30,563 nucleotides of DNA. Source: CAYJHC01 sp964369465 (GTDB taxonomy: Bacteria > Bacillota > Clostridia > Peptostreptococcales > Anaerovoracaceae). This document shows, one piece after another, positions 8,437 to 16,700 of the stretch. Numbering within the stretch: the stretch's first letter is position 1; every line of letters starts with the position of its first letter. A model generated the notes under the pieces. It worked only from the letters and a program-made list of their open reading frames with translations. It searched no databases and was not told the DNA's origin. The stretch lies in contig CAYJEX010000017.1 of NCBI GenBank assembly GCA_964369465.1, positions 1 to 30,563 on the forward strand, written 5' to 3'. The translations under genes were made by a program, and so were the position numbers.

Positions 8437-8465
8437 TTGACAAAGTTACCAATCTTTAATATATT
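8437..8465 (+). promoter_or_regulatory. Promoter of the SBP-GGDEF-EAL gene
   Basis: TTGACA (8437-8442), a 17-base spacer and TATATT (8460-8465); a second TATAAT lies at 8474-8479. The leader is about 45 bases and contains GGAGAAGG (8504-8511) five bases ahead of the ATG. No riboswitch-like fold was recognised in the leader. Confidence 0.65.
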
Positions 8466-8515
8466 ATATTTGATATAATGAATATAATATATTGCTATGA
8501 TTTGGAGAAGGAAAA

Positions 8516-11461
8516 ATGAAAAGAGTTCTGTCAGTGTTTTTGTCTATTTTGATGATTTTCACTGTTTTGATGAGTTTAATAACAATTTCGCCAAAAGCGG
8601 AAAATGCTATTCCGTTTCAATTCGAAGTTGCGGAGTTAGAAGGGACATTACCCGATTCAAATCAGATAGTAAAAGTGGGATATTATTCGAGTTTTACAGA
8701 GTTTGCACACGACATTGAAAGCTATAATAATAAAGGATACGGTGTTGAAATTTTTGAAAAAATTGAAGAAGTTAGTGATTTTAAGTTTGAATACATTGAA
8801 GTAAAAGGAGATCCTTTAGATGCTTTGTACAGCGGAGAAGTAGACTTATTTGCTTTTCACACTAAATCAGAAAACAGAATGGACGAGATGTTGTTTTCTC
8901 AAATAGAATATGGAAAAACGTTTTCCTCACTTGTTACAAAAGATTCGAGTATCATGTATGGTGATTTTACAAAGATGGATGGTAAAACAGTAGCTACATA
9001 TGTGGACAATGTTGGGAATGAACGCCTAGAACTTTTATGTGAAAAAAACGGTTTTTCTCTTGAATTCATATATGGCGATATCGATACTTACATGGATTTA
9101 GATGCTGACTTCTATTTAGCATTTTCAAATCAATATATAGGAGAAAACTTAAATAATGTTTTAGATGTAGGTGTTTATAATTTATTTCTCAATTCCACTT
9201 TTGAAAATCAGGAACTTATGGACGAGATTGATGCGATATTTTACGATATTGCAACTACTGAAGGCAATTTTTTTCTTGAACTTGAAGAAAAGTATTTGAG
9301 TGAAAATGTAGAGATGAACCATCGTGGATTGATGCCCGATGAAATTGCAACTTTGCAGGAAAGACCTCTTGAGGTCGGATATATTTCTGATTATGCACCT
9401 ATCTCTTATACAAATGAAGAAGGAAAACCAGATGGTGCAATGGTTGATACGCTTAGCTACTATGCTGAACGTTATGGATTTGAAATAAATTTCCATGCAT
9501 ACTCTCTTGATGATCCTCCTGAAAATCGTGAAAACTTTGATGTGTTGGCAACGGTATATGGAGACGGAGAGCATGATAGAGAGCATTATGTTACTACGGA
9601 ATCCTTTTATTGGGTGCCGATGTATGCTCAAGTGAATATGGATCTGCTTGGAACTATTTCAAGGGAAGAAATTATGGCAAAATCTCCCAATGTAGGGATA
9701 TTGCCATATCAAACTATTGATTTCGCTGAATTTTATGAAGAATCTTCTGGAACGGAGTTTATAATATATGATGATTGGTATGAACTTTTAGACGACTTCA
9801 ATTCGGGGCAACTTGAAATGATGATGTCAACTGAAAGCTCATCTACGTTTGCAGAACTATACCTTGACAATGTAAATAAGGCAACAATTAATATGGATGT
9901 CAAATTGCCGGTACAATACTTTGTTAATAAGAATATTGCAAATGAATATTTGCCAATATTTAATACAATGATGGATAGGTTGTCCGAGAGTGAATACGAT
10001 GCAATTTTTGAAGCTAATGCAAACGATTTCCTTCTTTCGGTAGATATGAGCTTTGAGGAATTTTTAAAAAACAATTGGTATTATTTCGTATTGTTTCTGT
10101 TGATATTGGTAATAATATTTAGTGCGTCACATGCATATGGACAAATCAAGAAAAAACAGGCTTTAATAGACTCTTATAACACAGAACCTATGACGGGATT
10201 TATGGCTCCGCATTATTTTAGAGAAAAGATAAGTGAGATACTGAAGAGAGCAAAACCAAACGAATATGAACTGATTTCATTTGACATCGACATGTTTAAA
10301 AATATTAATACGTTTTTTAGTTCTAAAAAAGGTAGCGAGCTAATTTTAGCTGTAGCAGAGGCACTGAAAGGGGCTTTTACAGGGCAAACTGTACTATTGT
10401 GCAGAAGCACCGCGGAACATTTTATGATATTTAGGAAAGTGAATGAAGGTGGTTCAATGCAGTATATTCATGATGTGTTTGTTGCCCCTGCAATTAAAGA
10501 AAGCATACCATCGAGCTATAACGTATATTTATCTTTCGGAAATGTTATTATTGATGATCCAAAAGAAATGATTAATACAATTATTGGACAAGCATACTCT
10601 GCTAGAAAAAAAGGAAAAAATTCTCACAAAACAACGTTCGTTACTTTTGATAAAGAGATGAAAAAGCAATATGAGAATATGGCGGCGATTACTTTTCGTA
10701 TGGAACAAGCCTTGGAAGAAAAAGAGTTTTACATTGAATATCAACCTAAAATAGACTTTAAAACTTTGAAGATTGGTGGAGCAGAGGCTCTTGTGAGGTG
10801 GCAACGAGATAGTGCGGAGAAGGTATACCCAGACGAATTTATACAAGTATTTGAAGAAAATGGATTTATTTCTAAACTAGACATATATGTGCTAGATGAA
10901 GTGTGCAAATTTATAAAACTTAATAGAAGCAAAATGGAAATTACGCGCATTTCAGTAAACTTATCCGCCCATACAATTTTGGCAGATGGAATTGTTGAGA
11001 AAATATGCGATAGAGTTGACAATTATAATATTTTACCGAGGGAACTAGAACTTGAACTTACAGAAAGTGCTGTTGAAGACGATACGGAAAAATTTCTCAA
11101 TGTTGTAAAAGATTTGAAGAGTCGAGGGTTTGCAATCTCTATTGATGATTTTGGCGCGGGAGTATCATCACTTAATAGACTTTCTGCAGTCGAAGCAGAT
11201 ATATTGAAACTTGATAAAGCGTTTTTTGATCAGAAAGATCAAAGTGCAAAAAGCTCAACTGTTGTATCAGATGTTGTGGCTATGGCAAATCACCTTGATA
11301 TGAAAGTGGTTGCAGAGGGAGTGGAAACTTATGAACAGGCGCTATGGCTCAAGAGAATAGGATGTGACTATGCACAGGGATACTATTTTGCAAGGCCCAT
11401 GAACGATGAAGCCTTTAAGGAACTGCTTGTTTCTAAAAAAAATTATACCATAGAGGAATAA
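8516..11461 (+). CDS. Membrane c-di-GMP phosphodiesterase: two solute-binding domains, degenerate GGDEF, active-type EAL
   Basis: A 981-residue sensor. A signal/anchor segment (about residues 4-25) is followed by two extracellular amino-acid-binding-protein-like (SBP_bac_3) domains, about 50-270 and 290-505. A transmembrane helix (520-543) leads to a GGDEF-like domain beginning at EPMTGF. Its signature is TAEHF (632-636) in place of GGDEF, so cyclase activity is not expected. The EAL domain (about 725-970) keeps YQPK, EAL at Glu757, SVNLSA, ELTES, DDFGAG, LKLDK and AEGVET followed by QGYYFARP. These are the metal-binding and catalytic residues of c-di-GMP-specific phosphodiesterases. Ligand binding outside probably tunes hydrolysis of c-di-GMP inside. 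It is transcribed alone, between two surface-protein regions, so control of adhesion or motility is plausible but not shown. Confidence 0.93.
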   Translation: MKRVLSVFLSILMIFTVLMSLITISPKAENAIPFQFEVAELEGTLPDSNQIVKVGYYSSFTEFAHDIESYNNKGYGVEIFEKIEEVSDFKFEYIEVKGDPLDALYSGEVDLFAFHTKSENRMDEMLFSQIEYGKTFSSLVTKDSSIMYGDFTKMDGKTVATYVDNVGNERLELLCEKNGFSLEFIYGDIDTYMDLDADFYLAFSNQYIGENLNNVLDVGVYNLFLNSTFENQELMDEIDAIFYDIATTEGNFFLELEEKYLSENVEMNHRGLMPDEIATLQERPLEVGYISDYAPISYTNEEGKPDGAMVDTLSYYAERYGFEINFHAYSLDDPPENRENFDVLATVYGDGEHDREHYVTTESFYWVPMYAQVNMDLLGTISREEIMAKSPNVGILPYQTIDFAEFYEESSGTEFIIYDDWYELLDDFNSGQLEMMMSTESSSTFAELYLDNVNKATINMDVKLPVQYFVNKNIANEYLPIFNTMMDRLSESEYDAIFEANANDFLLSVDMSFEEFLKNNWYYFVLFLLILVIIFSASHAYGQIKKKQALIDSYNTEPMTGFMAPHYFREKISEILKRAKPNEYELISFDIDMFKNINTFFSSKKGSELILAVAEALKGAFTGQTVLLCRSTAEHFMIFRKVNEGGSMQYIHDVFVAPAIKESIPSSYNVYLSFGNVIIDDPKEMINTIIGQAYSARKKGKNSHKTTFVTFDKEMKKQYENMAAITFRMEQALEEKEFYIEYQPKIDFKTLKIGGAEALVRWQRDSAEKVYPDEFIQVFEENGFISKLDIYVLDEVCKFIKLNRSKMEITRISVNLSAHTILADGIVEKICDRVDNYNILPRELELELTESAVEDDTEKFLNVVKDLKSRGFAISIDDFGAGVSSLNRLSAVEADILKLDKAFFDQKDQSAKSSTVVSDVVAMANHLDMKVVAEGVETYEQALWLKRIGCDYAQGYYFARPMNDEAFKELLVSKKNYTIEE

Positions 11462-11680
11462 TGAATGTATCTCTTGCGTTCTCGAATAATTTGAAAATAC
11501 GCGTTTGGAGATAGGGGGTTATTGCTGAGTAAATGCAGATTCAGCGACATCAAATAAGCCTTTGCCNNNNNNNNNNNNNNNNNNNNNNNNNNNNNNNNNN
11601 NNNNNNNNNNNNNNNNNNNNNNNNNNNNNNNNNNNNNNNNNNNNNNNNNNNNNNNNNNNNNNNNNNATTCTGTCATACCA
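11462..11680. other. Intergenic stretch holding a 100-N scaffold gap (11567-11666)
   Basis: About 105 bases on the left and 14 on the right of the gap carry no recognisable gene or clear terminator. The gap is exactly 100 N, so the true distance between the EAL gene and guaD, and anything encoded in it, is unknown. Both genes end here and converge. Confidence 0.9.
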
Positions 11681-12949
11681 TTATAATATTTGATTTCCGT
11701 TCACAAATTTTGCCACAATATTCACGGCATAATCTTGATAGATTATACTCTCAAGCCTATTTGCAATATCTTCTGTTTTAAAGTAATTTAGTTTTTCATC
11801 GTCAAGTACAATAGCATCCATCTCATAGCCTTCTTCAAAACTCCCTACTTTGCCAAAGAAAGATCCTCCGCCTTTTGTAGCCATATATAAAGCCTCGCTT
11901 ACTTTCAGAGGCTTAAAGTTTACATCTTGTAATCTCCATCTTAGTTTTGACACAGCTATCGAATCAGCTATAACTCTAAACATAGACAAACTATGGCCTG
12001 CTGCTATATCGCTACCAAGCCCTATATTCATGTTTTGCTCCAAATATTTTTTAGCAGGGGCAATCCCTGATGAAAGATTTACATTTGATGTAGGGCAGTG
12101 TGCTATATACACACCTTGTTTTTTCATAAGTTCGATTTCATCTTCAGGAGAATAAACACAATGAGCCATAATTGTTTTGTTTTTACCACCAAATAATCCA
12201 TGAATATGATAAGCGTCACCATAAAATTTGGCTTCAGGCTTCAATTCTTTTACCCAAACAATTTCACCTAAATTTTCAGATAAATGTGATTGGTTCGGTA
12301 TATTATACTCTTTTGATATATTGCCTAAATAATCAAGTAGTTCATCATCACAAGTTGGAATAAATCTTGGTGATATAATTGGGAATGTGTTATCAAACTT
12401 TCCACTAATTAGCTCAAGCCATCTTAATGTTTCGTCATTCGAGGTTTTAGCATTACCATCGGACAGTGTATCAGGGCAGTTTCTGTTCATATTTACTTTG
12501 CCTACATATGTTATAAGTCCACTTTCCTCTAAAAGTTTCATAAGTTCTAAGGTAGCATCAACATGAAGACTTGCGAAAATAGATGCACGAGTTGTTGCGC
12601 TGTTTTTCAAGTCTTGTGTAAACTTAGAGTAAACCTTTTTTGCATATTCTAAGTCACTGAACTTAGCTTCTTCAACAAAAGTGAAGGTGTAAAGCCAGTT
12701 TAAAAGTTCTAAGTCCATACCTGTTCCCTTGAAGGCATACTGAGGTGCATGAACGTGCAAATCAATAAGGCCTGGAATAATAATTTTATTACCATAGTCT
12801 GTTACAGAAACATTATTATATTGGTTAGGTAATGATTGAAAAGTGCCTATAACTTTGTTTTTTTCACATACAATATAACCATTTTTAATAATTGTAAGTT
12901 TACTTGAATTAATTGTGTAAACTATATTTCCTTTAATTGCCCACTTCAT
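11681..12949 (-). CDS. guaD: Guanine deaminase
   Basis: A 422-residue amidohydrolase predicted to convert guanine to xanthine and ammonia in the cytoplasm, for purine salvage or use as a nitrogen source. Metal and catalytic residues are in place: His65 and His67 in PGLIDLHVHAPQY, His222 and Glu225 in SHLSEN, His263 in MAHCVY and Asp314 in GLGSDIAAGHS. The APQY after the HxH motif and the GMDLELLNWL segment are characteristic of clostridial guanine deaminases rather than the related TrzN/AtzA-like or cytosine deaminase groups. Length is normal. AAGGAG (complement of 12959-12964) lies nine bases before the ATG. The gene overlaps by 17 bases the end of a short orphan frame upstream (12933-13076). 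No guanine or xanthine riboswitch was recognised upstream. Confidence 0.92.
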   Translation of the reverse strand: MKWAIKGNIVYTINSSKLTIIKNGYIVCEKNKVIGTFQSLPNQYNNVSVTDYGNKIIIPGLIDLHVHAPQYAFKGTGMDLELLNWLYTFTFVEEAKFSDLEYAKKVYSKFTQDLKNSATTRASIFASLHVDATLELMKLLEESGLITYVGKVNMNRNCPDTLSDGNAKTSNDETLRWLELISGKFDNTFPIISPRFIPTCDDELLDYLGNISKEYNIPNQSHLSENLGEIVWVKELKPEAKFYGDAYHIHGLFGGKNKTIMAHCVYSPEDEIELMKKQGVYIAHCPTSNVNLSSGIAPAKKYLEQNMNIGLGSDIAAGHSLSMFRVIADSIAVSKLRWRLQDVNFKPLKVSEALYMATKGGGSFFGKVGSFEEGYEMDAIVLDDEKLNYFKTEDIANRLESIIYQDYAVNIVAKFVNGNQIL

Positions 12950-13076
12950 TTTCGTTTTCTCCTTTTTTCTTGGTTAGTAGATTATTAAATATCTTGACGA
13001 ATACTTCTGTTAGTATTGCCATATTTATGGTTCCGTCTCTTATTCCTGTTGTATTGCCAATAGTTACAGGTGAGTT
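12933..13076 (-). pseudogene. Short orphan frame overlapping the guaD start; possible remnant of an upstream gene
   Basis: On the minus strand a frame of 47 codons runs from just after a TAA (13077-13079) to a TAA at 12933-12935, overlapping the first 17 bases of guaD. It reads as a C-terminal tail, with an IGNTTGIRDG segment, a hydrophobic AILTEVFVKIF segment and a KKKGENENE end. Its codon choice resembles that of neighbouring genes. No good start is present; one ATG lies inside, at about 13020. Overlap with guaD is what one expects from the 3' end of an operon partner. The GN..GI..G....AIL pattern and Lys-rich tail loosely recall the C-terminus of NCS2 purine permeases, which often sit beside guaD, but that resemblance is weak. 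It may be a chance frame. Confidence 0.25.
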
Positions 13077-13157
13077 TTAAATTCCTTCTTAGGAAATAAA
13101 AATTTGCAAAACACAAATGCGAAATTCCTCATCGTATTAAATTGTTATTAGAACATG

Positions 13158-13212
13158 AAAAATCCTACCTCTAAAGAAATCTATTTATGCTTATCTTCGT
13201 AAGTAGGACTTT
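13158..13212 (-). terminator. Possible terminator downstream of tRNA-Arg
   Basis: Read on the minus strand, AGTCCTAC pairs with GTAGGATT across a long loop that contains a smaller CTTA/TAAG hairpin; a run of five T follows. The loop is long for an intrinsic terminator, so the call is tentative. Confidence 0.3.
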
Positions 13213-13234
13213 ATGTTTCTTGTAGAGATCCTTG

Positions 13235-13262
13235 TTCCGTTGTAGGAGAAAGTACAACGGAA
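13235..13262 (-). other. Strong 10-bp hairpin between tRNA-Arg and guaD
   Basis: TTCCGTTGTA (13235-13244) is the exact inverse of TACAACGGAA (13253-13262) around an 8-base loop. Outside it, ATCCT (from 13229) and AGGAT (from 13272) could pair to extend the structure. There is no T-run next to it, so it is not a standard terminator in either direction. It may protect or process the tRNA transcript 3' end. The rest of 12950-13283 holds no gene beyond the orphan frame described separately. Confidence 0.55.
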
Positions 13263-13283
13263 TTGCATGTCGAGGATTTCGAT

Positions 13284-13359
13284 TGGCACTCCCGAGATGA
13301 TTCGAACATCCGACGCACGGTTTAGGAAACCGACGCTCTATCCCCTGAGCTACGGGAGT
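13284..13359 (-). tRNA. tRNA-Arg, anticodon CCU
   Basis: A 76-base cloverleaf on the minus strand. The acceptor stem ACTCCCG/CGGGAGT is perfect, with G73 and an encoded CCA. The D arm is GCTC...GAGC. The anticodon arm has loop TTCCTAA, giving CCU, which decodes AGG arginine codons. The T arm is GGATG-TTCGAAT-CATCT with one G-U pair. The lowest anticodon-stem position (27-43) appears as U-U rather than a pair. The layout closely matches tRNA-Arg(CCU) of other Bacillota. Confidence 0.95.
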
Positions 13360-13373
13360 AAATTATTATATTT

Positions 13374-13402
13374 ATAATACCATATATCTATCATAAGTTC
13401 AA
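13374..13402 (-). promoter_or_regulatory. Promoter of tRNA-Arg
   Basis: On the minus strand: TTGAAC (complement of 13397-13402), a 17-base spacer and TATTAT (complement of 13374-13379), placing transcription start a few bases before the mature tRNA 5' end at 13359. Confidence 0.65.
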
Positions 13403-13645
13403 AATTTTCTAAAATATAGTAAAAAAATTTTGGGTATATATATTGTGAAATGAAGATGAAATAGAACTTTAAACAACATTAGAAAGTTATAAAAAAGATA
13501 ATGGTGCGATCTCGAACAATTCTGACAATTACAATTTTAACAAGGAAATGCAGGCGCATAGCATTTTTTGAAAAGACACAATACAAAGAAAATGATAAAT
13601 AAAACTGTCAAATACCAAAAATTGTGTTTTGAAACAAAAAAATTA
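13403..13645. other. Non-coding spacer before the giant gene
   Basis: Very AT-rich, with no supportable gene. The only structure seen is a short AAATGC/GCATTT hairpin (13546-13551 with 13561-13566) followed by TTTT, possibly a weak terminator on the plus strand. No c-di-GMP riboswitch signature was recognised. Confidence 0.5.
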
Positions 13646-13675
13646 TTGAAATACTACGAAAATTCATGATATAAT
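13646..13675 (+). promoter_or_regulatory. Promoter of the giant surface-protein gene
   Basis: TTGAAA (13646-13651), an 18-base spacer and TATAAT (13670-13675). The leader of about 45 bases carries GAGG (13715-13718), seven bases ahead of the ATG at 13726 and four ahead of the ATG at 13723; the later start is preferred. Confidence 0.7.
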
Positions 13676-13725
13676 ATATTGATAAAATAGAATAAAATAG
13701 GTGAAGTGTGATTAGAGGTAAGATG

Positions 13726-16700
13726 ATGAATGTAAAATTCAGAAAAGTAGTATCAACATTGTTAATTGGAATAATGGTTTTTACAACTATAGGAAGTCTA
13801 GGTGGGACAGAAGTTTTTGCGAACGAAAGTGTGAGAAAGATAATTAGCGCCAATGATAGAATCGGAATTTCTCCTGCAGTAACTACTAGTCTTGCCAAAG
13901 TAGGTAATGTAGGAGTGGATATAGGCGTGAATACAACGCTTCTTTCGAAAAGTGAAAGAGTAACGATAAGATCGACTATAAACCCAGGATATGATAATGG
14001 ACGTGCTGAAGACTTAAGCATGACATTTGAATTGCCATATTTCTATTACGATTCTTCGAATAAGCTGCAGATGACTACAAATTTAAGCGAAATTCCGGAA
14101 GACCAAAGGGCTAATTTGATGGGAGTTGAAGCGGAAATAATTAATGCAGGAGATTTTACGACTGTAGATGGTGAAACACAAAACTTAAGAGGTGAAGTAA
14201 CAATAACAAATCCTATAGGAGTTTTGTATGCAAGTGGAGCAACAAGTGTAGAACTTGCTGTTAGCTTTTATGGAGATGTACCGGAAAATGCTCAAGTACA
14301 AATAGAGGCTGGCTCAGGGTACAAAAAATATATAGACGATAAAAATGTCGAAAACCTTGCAGGATATGAAGAGGTTCCAGGCGATGCTCCTTTTTCATCA
14401 TACACACTAATTAACACAAACCTAATTTGGAATGTAGATATAGAGCAATTATCTAGTCCAGTACTTTGGGATAGGTATAACTATATTGGATACAAAGTAA
14501 AAATATCTAACGATTCAACCGATGAAGCTGCAGTAATTAACAATGCGAGCATAGCAGTAAATCCAGAGAATTTTGGTTCTAATCCGAATGGAATTTTCGA
14601 TTCGGATCTTTTAGTTTGGACAAAAAATGAAGCTGGGGAAATTATAGAATATGATTATGAGGCGAACTTGATTACAGAACAAGACTTTATAGGGAAACCA
14701 CAAGAGGGAGGAGCTTTAGTTTGGGAAACAACAAATGTAGACACCACTGATTGGGATTTCATTTATTACAATAATGATGTAAATAGTCTTTTGACTTATT
14801 ATTATACAGCAAATAAAGATACGACGGTAAACATTTCAGGCGATCCTATTAGAAAAGGAGAATCTAAAGAATTTTATATTGCAATACCTGCGCAAACAAA
14901 CATTGCGAACAACCTTATTAATGTTGATATTATCCCGTCAGTTATATATGAGAATGGTGTAACGTGGTCTAAGCCATATAATAGAAATTTCAGATTTTCA
15001 GAATTAGCGCCAGACTTTTTGCAAGACACTTATTTAAGAAACGAGCACCTAGAAAAAGTAGATAGTATGTCGTTTGATGATGATACAATTACTTCGATAT
15101 ACTTAGACAATTTCACAAACAAAACGAATACTCCTGTTTTCAATGCATATGCACTAAACACTTTGCCAAGAGATTTTGACTTAGAAAACATAATAATAAA
15201 AATGGAAAAACCAACTCCAGGTGATGCAGATGTTCCTTTAAACGAATGGTTTACAGATGATGGAACAGAAGTTGTTATGGGAGTTTTTGAAAAGAATGGA
15301 ATTGAGTCATTCTTACCTCTAGGAACTTTTACTGAGACAAATACAACCGCACAAGAAAATACATTTTGGCAACTTGATCCAAAAACAGAAATTCAAAATT
15401 ATATTGACAAAGGGTATACGTTTTCGAACAAATTAGTATTCAACTTTAAAAAAAGGATTGAAACTGATGAAGGCTTCAAAGGTGAAATAGAGCTTCAAGG
15501 ATATCCTAGCATTGGATTTCCATCTCAAAATGACGTTGTTACACATTATGAAACATGGACATACTCACCACAATCGGAAGACCCTGTCTCTGATGATGAT
15601 TTTGTTGCAACAGATCAGGTGACTGAGATAGAAACAGTTAAACTAGAATTAGTACCAGGCGTCCCTGCAATCAAAGTGGAGTCGTATGAGTTCAAAAATG
15701 GCGTATACGAATATGGAGAGTCGACAAAAGTAAGTCTAGAAAAAGGCGATGTGGGATTCAGATACCAGCTCGGGAATAGCGGAAATCTTCCAATGCCTAG
15801 TGCTACATTTACATCGGGGAATTTTATAGGAAGCGGTTTTCAATTTGATGCTAGCGAAGTAATTATTTCAAAAGGATTGCTCGAAAACAATGAAATAGAG
15901 AATATAGTTTTTCAGGGAGCAGATAAAGATGATAAGTTCACTCTGAGTAAAAGCCTAATAGATAGCGTGGTGAATGGTATATACACTTACCCGCATATTT
16001 ACTTAGATGCAGAAGACAACCTGGTTATTAGAAGCGATACATGGTATGGAGTTGGAGCTTTATATAACTTCACAGTGAATTTTACAAATATGGACGATGT
16101 GCCTTTAAGTGAAAACAACTATATAAAAGTAGATGGACGAAGCAGAAAACTTGGGGATGTTAAGCCTACAGGGACATTAAAGAGCAATTACGAAGATCCA
16201 AGTTACAATATAACTCGTACAGATGATGCCCTATTAGATACGAACGACATAAATATAGTAATGGCGGGACAAAGTAGAGATGAGGCATTATTATCAAACA
16301 AAAATACTACGAGCTCTATACAATATGAATTAACAGTTCCAAACCAAGATACAGATACAGGATACCGCTTCGAAATAAAAAATGATTCAGATGCAGATGC
16401 GGGTGTATCAGATTTGAGTTTTGATCTATTAAGTGTAGGTGTAAAAAACAATGCAGGACCAACTGATCCACAAATAATAAAAGGATTTAAGGCTGAAAAT
16501 ATTGTGATTTCAAGTAACCATGCTCAAGTTGGAGAAATACGAGAAATCGAGTTTTATGATTGGGACCAAGACATGGAGAATGATGCTCCTGCTTTGGTGT
16601 TATCTGCGGCAGAATTAGGAATAACTGCAGGAACTCAAGTAAGTATTGACAAGGCTGATTGGGCTGTTGAGATTGAGTACCTAAAAGGTTTTAATGTTGT

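Noticed and set aside
11850..12363. Plus-strand frames inside guaD
   Set aside because: They are antisense to a guanine deaminase with all catalytic residues intact.
12971..13080. Hydrophobic plus-strand frame ending at the TAA near 13080
   Set aside because: No start or ribosome site. The overlapping minus-strand frame has more natural codon use and a plausible relation to guaD.
12950..13283. Purine riboswitch upstream of guaD
   Set aside because: The conserved junction and loop sequences of the purine aptamer were not found on the minus strand.
13403..13722. c-di-GMP riboswitch upstream of the giant adhesin gene
   Set aside because: No GEMM-I or GEMM-II core sequence was recognised by eye. 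An Infernal scan would settle it.
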